Of a stretch of DNA of 26,056 nucleotides, positions 1 to 8,116 are shown in pieces (position 1 is the stretch's first letter; the number at the start of each line of letters is the position of its first letter). The stretch is from positions 1 to 26,056 of the forward strand of contig CAKRLV010000031.1 of NCBI GenBank assembly GCA_934359755.1. The letters are read 5' to 3'. Both the position numbers and the translations under genes were made by a program. This DNA comes from an uncultured Agathobacter sp. Its GTDB lineage: Bacteria > Bacillota > Clostridia > Lachnospirales > Lachnospiraceae. The notes under the pieces were generated by a model. The model made no database searches and was not told the DNA's origin. It was given only the letters and a program-made list of their open reading frames with translations.

Positions 1-31
1 GGCTCTTGTTTTGAGGTAAATAAATATAGTC

Positions 32-62
32 CAAGCCAGTAAAATCAATAGATTTAGGCTTG
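32..62 (+). promoter_or_regulatory. Hairpin just upstream of purA
   Basis: CAAGCC (32-37) pairs with GGCTTG (57-62). An inner AAATC/GATTT stem closes an AATA loop. No T-run follows, so it does not look like an intrinsic terminator. It lies 21 nt before the purA start and could be a leader structure or an operator. The first 83 bases otherwise show no clear promoter or gene; a reading frame stopping at TAA 17-19 could be the tail of an upstream gene, but this is not supported further. Confidence 0.3.
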
Positions 63-83
63 ACAGAATAGGAAGGAATAGTA

Positions 84-1385
84 ATGCTAACAGCTGTAAC
101 AGGTATAAACTGGGGCGATGAAGGTAAGGGACGAGTAATTGATTTACTTGCCCAGAAAGCTAATATTGTAGTCCGTTACCAGGGAGGAAATAATGCAGGA
201 CACACCGTTGTAACTGACAAAGGAAAATTTGTGCTAAATCTCCTGCCATCAGGAATTTTACATCCAGATGTAACATGTATACTAGGTGATGGCATGGTCG
301 TAGACCTTGAACACCTCGAACATGAGATTTCACAGATACGAGAAAAGGGAATTTCCGTTAATTCAGATAATCTGAAATTGTCATCTAATGCTACTATTTC
401 CATGCCATGGCATCGTGTACAGGATGAATTAGAAGAAGCGAGACTTGCCAAATCAGGTGCAGCCTTTGGTTCTACCAAGCGTGGAATTGCTTATGCTTAC
501 AGCGATAAATTCCGCAAGAAAACAATACGTCTTGGTGACCTCTTACATCTTGATGACGTAAATATACAATCACGTTTACAGACTATCCTGGAAGCAAAGA
601 ACCTCGAACTAGGTGGATGTTATCATCAGAATGCAATGTCGTATCCCGCATTATTATCATGGTGCCAAAAGCAGGCAAAGCTATTTTCTCCTTATATATG
701 TGATACTGGAAGTTTTATAGATGACGCTCTCAGTCAGGGGAAAAATGTGTTGCTTGAAGCACAGCTTGGTGCCATGCGTGACATAGACTATGGTATTTTT
801 CCTTACACCTCAAGTTCTTCAACTATAGCAGCTTATGGGCCTATTGGTGCGGGAATTCCACGCAGACATCCAGACCATGTAGTTGGTGTATTAAAGGCAT
901 ATTCTACCTGCGTAGGAGCTGGTCCATTCGTTGCCGAAAGAGCCATGCCCGACTCATGGATGGACTCACTTAGAGAAAGTGGTGGCGAGTATGGCGCAGC
1001 TACAGGTCGTCCACGTCGGGTTGGACCATTTGATATTGTTGCCAGTCAATACGGATTAAAATGCCAGGGTCCAGATAAAATAGCACTTACAAAGCTTGAT
1101 GTACTTAGCGCATTTGATGAAATTCCTGTTGTAACTGCATACAAGAAAAACCAGACATGCACACAAGACTTTGATCCATTGGAAAATCTTGATTCATATG
1201 AGCCAGTCATTGAATATCTGCCTGGATGGAAAACAGATATTTCCAATTGCCATAATTGGGAAGAACTGCCTGATAATGCAAAAGCGTATATAGCATATAT
1301 GGAAAAAAAGCTAAACCATGAAATACAGTTTATCTCAGTAGGTGCCGAACGTAACCAGTATTTATTAAAAGGAGAATGGCTATGA
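84..1385 (+). CDS. purA: Adenylosuccinate synthetase (PurA)
   Basis: Cytosolic enzyme joining IMP and aspartate with GTP to give adenylosuccinate, the first committed step to AMP. The P-loop-like GINWGDEGKG is at residues 7-16, with catalytic D12 and H40 (in NNAGH). GSTKRGIA is near 129, the substrate-loop signature TGRPRR is at 307-312, and TKLDVL follows. The 433-aa length is normal for the family, and the sequence resembles the clostridial subtype. The start is supported by a GGAAGGA ribosome-binding site 7-8 nt upstream. One oddity: the usual LLEGQLG motif reads LLEAQLG here (A226 for Gly), and GATTGRPRR reads GAATGRPRR, so this copy is slightly divergent. It is translationally coupled to pyrB, whose ATG overlaps its stop. 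Confidence 0.93.
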   Translation: MLTAVTGINWGDEGKGRVIDLLAQKANIVVRYQGGNNAGHTVVTDKGKFVLNLLPSGILHPDVTCILGDGMVVDLEHLEHEISQIREKGISVNSDNLKLSSNATISMPWHRVQDELEEARLAKSGAAFGSTKRGIAYAYSDKFRKKTIRLGDLLHLDDVNIQSRLQTILEAKNLELGGCYHQNAMSYPALLSWCQKQAKLFSPYICDTGSFIDDALSQGKNVLLEAQLGAMRDIDYGIFPYTSSSSTIAAYGPIGAGIPRRHPDHVVGVLKAYSTCVGAGPFVAERAMPDSWMDSLRESGGEYGAATGRPRRVGPFDIVASQYGLKCQGPDKIALTKLDVLSAFDEIPVVTAYKKNQTCTQDFDPLENLDSYEPVIEYLPGWKTDISNCHNWEELPDNAKAYIAYMEKKLNHEIQFISVGAERNQYLLKGEWL

Positions 1386-2332
1386 GACATTTAATTGATC
1401 CGCTAAATTTTACCAAGGAAGAAACATTACAGATTCTTGACCTTGCCACACATATATCCATGCATAAATCAGATTATGCACACGTTGCTGATGGGAAAAA
1501 ACTTGCCACTCTCTTTTATGAGCCAAGCACAAGAACCCGTCTTTCGTTTGAGTCAGCTATGTTAAGTCTCGGCGGTCAGACATTGGGATTTTCTGATGCA
1601 AGCCAGTCAAGTGCAACCAAGGGTGAGACTGTAGCCGATACAGTACGTGTTGTAGGCTGCTACTCAGACATCATTGCAATGCGCCACCCCAAAGAAGGAG
1701 CTCCTCTGCTTGCATCAATGTACTCTAAAGTACCAATCATAAATGCGGGAGATGGTGGACACAATCATCCAACCCAGACTTTAATTGATATGATGACCAT
1801 CAGACAGCGTACGGGGAGGCTTGATAATCTTAAAATAGGATTATGCGGAGACTTGAAATTTGGTCGTACAGTCCACTCCTTAGTTAACAGTCTTGTCAGA
1901 TTTTCTGGGAATCATTTTTACTTTATCTCTCCAGATGAGTTAAAAATTCCTGACTACATGATTGAGGACACACTTTTACCTTCAAATACACCTTTTGACG
2001 AGGTATCAAGCCTTGAAGATACCTTGCCTAAACTGGATGTTTTGTATATGACCCGTGTCCAAAAAGAACGTTTCTTCAACGAAGACGATTATATCCGCCT
2101 AAAAGGAAGCTATATCCTTACGGAAGAAAAATTAAATGCAGCCTCGCCTGATATGCCTGTTCTGCATCCACTTCCAAGAGTTGATGAAATCTCACGCGAT
2201 GTGGATGACGACAGCCGCGCCGCATATTTTGATCAGGTTCAAAACGGAGTATACATAAGAATGGCACTGATTATGGCTTTGCTAGGCATAAAGGACCCAT
2301 TAACGGGAAAGGAGGTATTGCCATGCCACTAG
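1382..2332 (+). CDS. pyrB: Aspartate carbamoyltransferase catalytic subunit (PyrB)
   Basis: Catalyses carbamoyl phosphate + aspartate to N-carbamoylaspartate, the committed pyrimidine step. Carbamoyl-phosphate site STRTR is at residues 49-53 inside FYEPSTRTRLSFE. The SSATKGET loop is near 77-83, HPTQ at 129-132, and HPLPR lies near the C-terminus. The 316-aa length matches catalytic chains. An in-frame ATG exists at 1376, but AAAGGAG ends at 1374. The ATG at 1382 therefore has the proper 7-nt spacing, giving an ATGA overlap with the purA stop. No regulatory chain gene pyrI follows, so either PyrI is encoded elsewhere or the enzyme works without it. The downstream gene overlaps the end of pyrB by 10 nt. 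Confidence 0.95.
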   Translation: MRHLIDPLNFTKEETLQILDLATHISMHKSDYAHVADGKKLATLFYEPSTRTRLSFESAMLSLGGQTLGFSDASQSSATKGETVADTVRVVGCYSDIIAMRHPKEGAPLLASMYSKVPIINAGDGGHNHPTQTLIDMMTIRQRTGRLDNLKIGLCGDLKFGRTVHSLVNSLVRFSGNHFYFISPDELKIPDYMIEDTLLPSNTPFDEVSSLEDTLPKLDVLYMTRVQKERFFNEDDYIRLKGSYILTEEKLNAASPDMPVLHPLPRVDEISRDVDDDSRAAYFDQVQNGVYIRMALIMALLGIKDPLTGKEVLPCH

Positions 2333-3120
2333 TATTACCAAGGGAAGAAGAAGTTGAAAACATTTTTTCACGAATTCTTGCATCTGATGATTCCTGTGAA
2401 AGACTCTATGATACATTTTACAGTCATATGTCTGACGATAACAGAGAGGGAGATTCTGACCCTCATCATTTTGCAGAAGTTCTGCTTAATGCCTACAAAA
2501 ACGGAGATGTAAGCGCACTTTTACTTGAACTTTGCAACCGCAGCATGTTTGATTTACTAAAAGAAGCTTATCTGATTCCGAAGCGTTTTCATGGAAAAAC
2601 AGGTCAGAATCCTATTCTTTTAACTGACGTAAACGGAAATCTGCTTGAAGACAAAAAAGCATCTGTAAGCAAACATGAATACAAAAAATTCAGTGAAGTA
2701 TATAAGTTACACCACGCTGCGCCACGTTCAAAAATATATCTGGCTGATGGCTATGATCTTGTAAGGGAATATACTACCGGAATGAATATATGTGAAAAAG
2801 CAGAGAACCGAAAACGTGGCATTCTTATACTATATGCCCTTCCTGATACTAAGAAAATGAATCTTACCGAAGCACAGGCTTACGATGTCATCTGGTCAAC
2901 GTTTCGCAAAATACAGGAAGAGGCCTATACCGCGATTGTCTACTATGGACAGGAATCAGGAACTAAATCTGGAAAATCGTTTGATGAACTTGGAGTACTT
3001 CTGCCAATACATCAATTTGAAAATAAGATGTTGTCACATCTTAACGTAATAGATGGACTTGTCCTGTCATGCCGTGAAGAAATGATAAAATCTGCTGGTA
3101 AAGATAGTCTTGATTTATAG
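2323..3120 (+). CDS. Uncharacterised protein, third gene of the purA-pyrB operon
   Basis: I do not recognise this 265-aa protein. It has no signal peptide and no membrane segment, is rich in charged residues, and looks globular and cytosolic. The first 60 residues are acidic and probably helical. A mixed region holding ILLTDVNGNLLED lies near residues 96-108, a segment RKRGILILYALPD lies mid-protein, and the C-terminal third is alpha/beta-like. A strong AAAGGAGG precedes the ATG, which sits inside the last codons of pyrB (10-nt overlap), so expression is coupled to the two nucleotide-biosynthesis genes. The context suggests a link to nucleotide or aspartate metabolism, but no function can be assigned from motifs. 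It is followed after 36 nt by the ThrE-type exporter. Confidence 0.8.
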   Translation: MPLVLPREEEVENIFSRILASDDSCERLYDTFYSHMSDDNREGDSDPHHFAEVLLNAYKNGDVSALLLELCNRSMFDLLKEAYLIPKRFHGKTGQNPILLTDVNGNLLEDKKASVSKHEYKKFSEVYKLHHAAPRSKIYLADGYDLVREYTTGMNICEKAENRKRGILILYALPDTKKMNLTEAQAYDVIWSTFRKIQEEAYTAIVYYGQESGTKSGKSFDELGVLLPIHQFENKMLSHLNVIDGLVLSCREEMIKSAGKDSLDL

Positions 3121-3156
3121 CTTTATATTTTATTTGTTTATTTTATAGGAGCAAAT

Positions 3157-4497
3157 ATGGTATCATCAATAAATTCGCCACAAATAAAAAAGAATCATAT
3201 GGAAATACACTGGCATGAATATGCCACAGAAGAAGGATCTGTTTCAATAGAAAATGCGTCATTGTCCGCGAAAGCATCTGTTATCGGTCGAGTAGGTATC
3301 ATGATGCTGTCATGTGGAACAGGTGCATGGCGTGTACGAAGTTCTATGAATGAACTCTCCGAACTTATGCATGTAACCTGCACTGCGGATATCGGACTTA
3401 TGTCTATTAACTATACCTGCTTTGATGGAGATAACAGTTTCAGTCAGTCATTATGTCTTACTAACACAGGCGTTAATACCTCTCAGCTTAATCGTCTTGA
3501 AAAGTTTGTCTCTGATTTTAAATCAAGGCATATCACACAAAACTGCGAAGAAATCCATACTGCTCTTGATGATATAGCCAAAATTCATGGTCTGTACTCT
3601 CCCGCAACACTTGCACTTGCTGCTGCCCTGGCATGTGGTTCATTTACTTTTCTGCTCGGTGGCGGCATCATTGAAATGCTGTGTGCATTTTGTGGTGCAG
3701 GAATTGGAAACTACATAAGATGCAAATTATCCAAACATCATTTTACTCTGTTTTTATGCATTACAACCTCTGTATCTGCTTCATGTATTACTTTTACCGC
3801 TTTACTTAAGCTGCTTGAAATCGCATTTGCAGTAAATCTCCAACACGAAGCAGGATACATCTGTTCAATGCTGTTTATAATTCCAGGTTTTCCATTCATT
3901 ACCAGCGGAATAGATCTCGCAAAACTGGATATGCGTTCTGGCTCCGAAAGACTTATGTATTCTTTGATTATTATCACAGTAGCTACAATGACAGCATGGA
4001 TTCTTGCTATTTTATTAGGACTTCGTCCAATTTCATTTTTGCCGATAAATCTCGCTCTATGGCTATGGATTGTCCTTCGTCTGCTGACAAGTTTCTTTGG
4101 AGTGTTTGGTTTCTCAATCATGTTCAACAGTCCAACAAAATTAGCAGCAGCCACAGGAATTATCGGAGCTATTTCCAACACAATACGTCTGGAACTAATA
4201 GATTTGTGTTCTTTTCCACCGGCTGTAGCAGCATTTATAGGTGCATTTATTGCTGGAATCCTTGCTTCTACATTAAAAGGAGTTTCAGGTTATCCTCGAA
4301 TTTCAATTACTGTCCCATCCATAGTAATCATGGTTCCTGGATTATATCTGTACAAAGCATTTTATAATATTGGAATCATGAATCTGACAACAGCTGCATC
4401 ATGGCTTACATCAGCACTTCTGATAATTCTTGCACTGCCACTTGGACTTATATTTGCACGAATACTTACAGATAAAACATTCAGGTATTGTACCTGA
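3157..4497 (+). CDS. Threonine/serine exporter (ThrE) family membrane protein
   Basis: Likely secondary exporter of small amino acids such as threonine or serine, in the cytoplasmic membrane. The cytosolic N-terminal half carries GTGAWRVRSSM at 54-64, matching the GAGTYRVE-type ThrE/DUF1212 signature. The first membrane segments follow GLYSPATLALAAALACG (145-161). The C-terminal half contains about five more hydrophobic helices and PSIVIMVPG near residue 390, the signature of the second ThrE domain (DUF3815). Both domains are fused in one 446-aa chain, as in ThrE of actinobacteria, rather than split as YjjP/YjjB. AGGAG with 5-nt spacing supports the start. It follows the uncharacterised gene by 36 nt on the same strand and is probably cotranscribed with it. 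The real substrate is unknown. Confidence 0.85.
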   Translation: MVSSINSPQIKKNHMEIHWHEYATEEGSVSIENASLSAKASVIGRVGIMMLSCGTGAWRVRSSMNELSELMHVTCTADIGLMSINYTCFDGDNSFSQSLCLTNTGVNTSQLNRLEKFVSDFKSRHITQNCEEIHTALDDIAKIHGLYSPATLALAAALACGSFTFLLGGGIIEMLCAFCGAGIGNYIRCKLSKHHFTLFLCITTSVSASCITFTALLKLLEIAFAVNLQHEAGYICSMLFIIPGFPFITSGIDLAKLDMRSGSERLMYSLIIITVATMTAWILAILLGLRPISFLPINLALWLWIVLRLLTSFFGVFGFSIMFNSPTKLAAATGIIGAISNTIRLELIDLCSFPPAVAAFIGAFIAGILASTLKGVSGYPRISITVPSIVIMVPGLYLYKAFYNIGIMNLTTAASWLTSALLIILALPLGLIFARILTDKTFRYCT

Positions 4498-4504
4498 TTG
4501 TTTT
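4482..4504. terminator. Bidirectional intrinsic terminator between thrE-like gene and bioA
   Basis: CAGGTA-TTG-TACCTG (4482-4496) is a perfect 6-bp stem. It is followed by ATTGTTTT on the plus strand and by AATGTTTTAT on the minus strand. It sits at the convergent ends of two genes whose stops are only 5 nt apart, overlapping the last codons of the exporter gene. It probably serves both transcripts. Confidence 0.6.
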
Positions 4505-5690
4505 ACCGTGCAAACCATTCTTTCATGACATCAAATATCTTCACAAGTTCCTCTTCCTTTATTACATATGGAACCATTGAATACATATATGACAGGAAAG
4601 GACGGCTGAAAACACCACGTTCATATGCAAACTGCTGGAACCCTTCAAGTGTCTTAGGATCATATACTTCGACACAAGTGCATCCACCCATTATGCGGAC
4701 TTCCCTGATTCTTGGATCAGCAAAATCTGCCATCTCACGTCTTGATATTTCTTCAATTCTTTTTACTTTACTCATATAGTCTTCGCGCTCAAATATCTCA
4801 ATTCCTTTGAGTGCTACTGCACATGCCAATGCATTGCCCATGAATGTAGGTCCATGCATGAGTGCATGTCTGTCATTGTCGCTGTAAAAAGCATCATATA
4901 CTTTATGATTTGCAACAGTGACAGCATGTCCTATATATCCACCAGTCAACGCCTTGCCAAGTACTAAGATATCAGGCAGCACAAGGTCTGCAACAAATCT
5001 GTTTCCAGTACGTCCGAATCCTGTTGCGACTTCATCGAAAATCAAAAGTACATCATATTTCGTACATAGTTCTCTTGCTCTCTCAAGAAATTCTATATCG
5101 TACATTCTCATTCCACCAGCGCCCTGCAGAAGTGGTTCTACTATGAAGCAATTAAGCTCATCGTGATACTTTTCAAATGCATCTTCAAGTGCTGCAATTT
5201 CTGTTGGAATATGTACTACGCCAGTCTTTTCTTCAAATGCAAAATGATAGTCTTCATCATCGCCTACTTCCATTGCCTTGAATGTATCACCATGATATGC
5301 ATGCTCAAGTGCCAACACGAGTGGACGTTTTCTTCCCTGATTTGTATTGTACTGCAATGCCATCTTAAGAGATACTTCTACTGCTACGCTTCCCGAATCA
5401 GAGAAAAAGCAATAATCTAAGTCACCTGGCAGAAATTCTTCAAGTTTCTTCGATAACTTCTGTACTGGATCATGTGTAAGACCACCAAGCATTACATGAC
5501 AGAAATGGTCAGCCTGCTCCTTTATTGCCTCTGTAAGTTCTGGATGCTTATAGCCATGAATCATACACCACCATGATGATACTGAATCTATAAGCTTCTG
5601 ATCTTCTGTATATAAATAAACTCCGTCAGCATCTACTATCTTGTATGGTGCTTTCATTGTCTTCATCTGTTCATATGGATACCAAATCAT
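4503..5690 (-). CDS. bioA: Adenosylmethionine-8-amino-7-oxononanoate aminotransferase (BioA)
   Basis: PLP enzyme converting KAPA to DAPA in biotin synthesis, with S-adenosylmethionine as the usual amino donor. BioA hallmarks are the N-terminal WYPYEQM, SSWWCMIHGYKHP (38-50), FFSDSGSVAVEVSLKMA (95-111), HAYHGDT (130-136) and DEVATGFGRTG (219-229, D219 binding the PLP ring nitrogen). The Schiff-base lysine is K246 in LGKALTGG, and HGPTFMGNALACA also matches the family. I place the start at 5690 because GGAGG lies 7 nt upstream; an ATG 63 nt further up would add a poorly conserved extension and has no good site. The resulting 395 aa is somewhat shorter than the E. coli enzyme but fits clostridial BioA. 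It is the last gene of the bioY-B-D-A operon, separated from bioD by 136 nt. Confidence 0.94.
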   Translation of the reverse strand: MIWYPYEQMKTMKAPYKIVDADGVYLYTEDQKLIDSVSSWWCMIHGYKHPELTEAIKEQADHFCHVMLGGLTHDPVQKLSKKLEEFLPGDLDYCFFSDSGSVAVEVSLKMALQYNTNQGRKRPLVLALEHAYHGDTFKAMEVGDDEDYHFAFEEKTGVVHIPTEIAALEDAFEKYHDELNCFIVEPLLQGAGGMRMYDIEFLERARELCTKYDVLLIFDEVATGFGRTGNRFVADLVLPDILVLGKALTGGYIGHAVTVANHKVYDAFYSDNDRHALMHGPTFMGNALACAVALKGIEIFEREDYMSKVKRIEEISRREMADFADPRIREVRIMGGCTCVEVYDPKTLEGFQQFAYERGVFSRPFLSYMYSMVPYVIKEEELVKIFDVMKEWFAR

Positions 5691-5708
5691 ATCTTTCCTC
5701 CGAATTTT

Positions 5709-5750
5709 CACAAATATGGATACACAGCTATTTTTATGCTGCCATTTGTG
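5709..5750 (-). repeat. Imperfect inverted repeat in the bioD-bioA gap
   Basis: CACAAAT(GG) and CCATATTTGTG form outer arms around a CAGC/GCTG inner pair. They could fold into a hairpin about 19 nt before the bioA start codon, just upstream of its GGAGG. No BirA-type half sites are present here, so a second BirA operator is not indicated. It may affect bioA translation or mRNA processing. The rest of the 136-nt gap is AT-rich with no recognisable feature. Confidence 0.3.
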
Positions 5751-5826
5751 CAATTATTTTTGGTCAGCTATTATTGCTAAACTATTATTGAGCAAATATT
5801 TTATTCATTTATTTCATATTGCATTT

Positions 5827-6510
5827 TCATTCATACAATCCAGCCAGCACATCCACATCAATATCAAGTTCTGTGTCACCCTTTTTTACCTTTGCGAGTG
5901 TAGGCAGTCCTGTCATATATTCACACATAAATATATTGTCGTCCTCCATCACATTTCCTGGATGATAATTATTAAAAATTATTCCCTTTACTGGAAGCTC
6001 GTGAGACTTCATATATTCCACTGTAAGTACCACGCTGTTAATGGTGCCAAGTCCTGCATCTGCGATAATGATACTTGAAAGTCCAAGTTCTTTTATCACA
6101 TCTTCAAGCTGGATTTTAGCTTCGTCAAAGCAGATAGGACATAGTATTCCGCCACTTCCTTCCATGGTGACATAATCATATTTATCACACACATTCTTAT
6201 ATCCAGCTTTTACTACATCCATCTGAACTGGATTTCCTTCTATTCTTGATGCAAGATGTGGCGAATATGCATTCTCATAAATGTATGGACACATTTCCTC
6301 AAGCGGCTGACTTATCTGCGCAGTCTGCTGCACAAAAAGAGCATCTCCTGGTATAAGTGTTCCATCCTCTCTTCTGTCATTTCCACTCATTGCGGCCTTA
6401 TAGTATGCGGCATTTTTTCCTGCGTCCGCAAGCTTTTTTACAATCAGACCTGCCACATAAGTCTTTCCAATATCAGTTCCTGTTCCCGTAATAAATAATG
6501 CTTTACTCAT
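5827..6510 (-). CDS. bioD: ATP-dependent dethiobiotin synthetase (BioD)
   Basis: Closes the ureido ring of DAPA with CO2 and ATP to give dethiobiotin, the step between BioA and BioB. The P-loop GTGTDIGKT is at residues 9-17 (K16). The second signature, EGSGGILCPI, lies near residue 115-125. YYKAAMSG resembles the usual YxKPVxSG substrate segment, with Ala in place of Pro. The protein is 227 aa, typical for the family. The ATG at 6510 is chosen because GGAG lies 7 nt upstream; a TTG 12 nt further up is in frame but lacks a site. It begins 2 nt after the bioB stop, so translation is probably coupled. Confidence 0.93.
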   Translation of the reverse strand: MSKALFITGTGTDIGKTYVAGLIVKKLADAGKNAAYYKAAMSGNDRREDGTLIPGDALFVQQTAQISQPLEEMCPYIYENAYSPHLASRIEGNPVQMDVVKAGYKNVCDKYDYVTMEGSGGILCPICFDEAKIQLEDVIKELGLSSIIIADAGLGTINSVVLTVEYMKSHELPVKGIIFNNYHPGNVMEDDNIFMCEYMTGLPTLAKVKKGDTELDIDVDVLAGLYE

Positions 6511-6512
6511 TT

Positions 6513-7490
6513 CTATCTCCAATATTCAGGTGTTACGTCTCTTCCCATATCTTCTAGTAATTTTCTGTCACTTCGTATTGTCGCACACGCTACTGTAGTA
6601 AGCATGTTTCCTGTGATTGTCGCAGATGCGCCAGACTTAAATGCACTCTCTCCGTCATTTGTAAGAAGCGCTCTTCCTGCTCCAAGCCTGATATCAGCCT
6701 CTGGATTTATATATCTGAAAAATGCAATTGTACGAAGTATATCTGGCTCTGTGATTCTCTCTAATCCCTCTAATGGAGTTCCAGGTATTGGCATAAGCGC
6801 ATTGAGTGGTATGGAATCAACTCCGACTTCTGCAAGACTTACTGCCATATCAAGTCTATCTTCCCATGTCTCGCCCATTCCGATTATTCCGCCGGAACAT
6901 GCATACATTCCCTCTGCCTTTACCTTCTTAAGTGTCTCAATCTTCATATCATATGTATGCGTCGTGCAGATGTTTGGGAAATTTCTCTTTGAAGTCTCTA
7001 TATTGTGATGATAGCTTGACACTCCTGCTTCATGAAGTCTGTGAAGCTGCTCTGCACTCAAAAATCCCATTGATGCACAAAGGTCAATCTTACATTCTTT
7101 CTTCATAGTCTCGTATGCATGTATCGCCTTATCAAATTCCTCTCCTGTAAGAGCTTTGCCTGCTGTTACAATTGAAAATCTGTCTACACCTTCACTTTCG
7201 TTCATCTTGCATGCATCTAAGATTTTCTCCTCTGGAAGGAAATCATAGACTTCACAATCTGTGTGATGATGTGCTGACTGTGCGCAGTACTTGCAGTCCT
7301 CAGGACATTTGCCGCTTCGTCCATTTATGATAGAACAAAGGTCTACCTTGTCACCGACAAATTTTTCTCTTATCATGTCAGCTCCTTTGCAAAGAGCCTC
7401 CAAATCACAATTTAAAAAGAAAGACAAATCATCATCTCTTGTTATTCTTCTTCCATCAATTATCTCCTGTGCTAATGTGATTGCATCCAT
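6513..7490 (-). CDS. bioB: Biotin synthase (BioB), radical SAM
   Basis: Inserts sulfur into dethiobiotin to form biotin, using a [4Fe-4S] radical-SAM cluster and a sacrificial [2Fe-2S] cluster. The radical-SAM motif CPEDCKYC gives ligands C62, C66 and C69, followed by the BioB-typical AQSAHH. DRFSIVTAG, SYHHNIETS, GGIIGMGET and PIPGTPLE are all standard BioB blocks. The 325-aa length is normal. A strong AAGGAGG precedes the ATG at 7490. It lies 15 nt downstream of bioY and 2 nt upstream of bioD in the BirA-controlled operon. Confidence 0.96.
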   Translation of the reverse strand: MDAITLAQEIIDGRRITRDDDLSFFLNCDLEALCKGADMIREKFVGDKVDLCSIINGRSGKCPEDCKYCAQSAHHHTDCEVYDFLPEEKILDACKMNESEGVDRFSIVTAGKALTGEEFDKAIHAYETMKKECKIDLCASMGFLSAEQLHRLHEAGVSSYHHNIETSKRNFPNICTTHTYDMKIETLKKVKAEGMYACSGGIIGMGETWEDRLDMAVSLAEVGVDSIPLNALMPIPGTPLEGLERITEPDILRTIAFFRYINPEADIRLGAGRALLTNDGESAFKSGASATITGNMLTTVACATIRSDRKLLEDMGRDVTPEYWR

Positions 7491-7505
7491 TTTACATCCT
7501 CCTTA

Positions 7506-8078
7506 TTATCTTGCAACATTTCTTGTCATTATTGCGCCAAGACTAATCACTGGTCTTATTCTCTTTGCCAGAACAGCCCCAAGTATACTAAGTGCTATAT
7601 CTCCTGGAACTGCAAGTATGAAGCAGTACAGGAATAATGGCCATATTCCAATTGGCGAGTCAACTACATAGTTGCCTATGATGTAGTAATATATCATTCC
7701 GATTGCATATACGAAAAAAAGTCCTGCAAGATTGGCACCAAGATAATTAATTATGCCTTTTTTCTTCATCTTCTCTGCTATGTATCCAGTCACATATGCG
7801 CCTACTATAAATCCGATGATATATCCAAAGCTAGGTTTGAATACATACCATATTCCGCCACCCTCTGCAAATATAGGCAGCCCCATAAGTCCAAGCAGCA
7901 TATACAGCGTAACTGAAAGTGCCCCCAGCTTGGAACCAAGCAAAAGTCCTGCCATCATAGTAAATAAATACTGCAATGTGAATGGCACAACCGGGATAGG
8001 TATCTTTATGAAAGCTCCTATAGCTATGAGTGCTGTAAATAACCCACAATAAACGATTGATTTAGTCTTTGATGTCAT
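7506..8078 (-). CDS. bioY: Biotin ECF transporter substrate-binding subunit (BioY)
   Basis: Integral membrane S-component that binds and imports biotin, usually with a shared ECF energising module (EcfA/A'/T) encoded elsewhere; no such genes are in the window. The sequence has about six hydrophobic helices. BioY signatures include IPIPVVPFTLQYLFTMMAG (near residues 26-44), the LLGLxGLPIFAEGG block (60s-70s), KPSFGYIIGF, and a C-terminal PGDIALSILGAVLAKRIRP. Length is 190 aa, as usual. GGAGG is 9 nt upstream of the ATG and lies inside the spacer and right arm of the BirA operator, so the repressor would cover the translation start region in DNA. It is the first gene of the operon, so uptake and synthesis share one biotin-sensing switch. 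Confidence 0.94.
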   Translation of the reverse strand: MTSKTKSIVYCGLFTALIAIGAFIKIPIPVVPFTLQYLFTMMAGLLLGSKLGALSVTLYMLLGLMGLPIFAEGGGIWYVFKPSFGYIIGFIVGAYVTGYIAEKMKKKGIINYLGANLAGLFFVYAIGMIYYYIIGNYVVDSPIGIWPLFLYCFILAVPGDIALSILGAVLAKRIRPVISLGAIMTRNVAR

Positions 8079-8116
8079 TATTGTTAACCTCCATATCTTC
8101 TATGGTTAACAATAAT
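8077..8116 (-). promoter_or_regulatory. BirA operator (biotin-responsive)
   Basis: Perfect 13-bp inverted arms ATTATTGTTAACC (8077-8089) and GGTTAACAATAAT (8104-8116) are separated by 14 nt. The inner TTGTTAACC-N14-GGTTAACAA fits the known BirA half-site pattern in Firmicutes. The distal arm overlaps the bioY -10 box, and the proximal arm reaches the bioY start codon. Biotinoyl-AMP-bound BirA dimer would therefore block initiation when biotin is plentiful. The birA gene itself is not in this window. Confidence 0.9.

Noticed and set aside
60..65. TTGACA as -35 for purA
   Set aside because: It is only 18 nt before the purA ATG, and no -10 fits downstream; it also overlaps the hairpin arm.
3738..4181. 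147-codon open frame antisense to the ThrE-type gene
   Set aside because: It is a shadow frame of a well-conserved membrane protein, with no ribosome-binding site or family-like sequence. The same reasoning excludes the other long antisense frames, for example 13422-13814 and 25394-25903.
5691..5826. Second BirA operator before bioA
   Set aside because: No TTGTTAAC-type half sites are in the gap.
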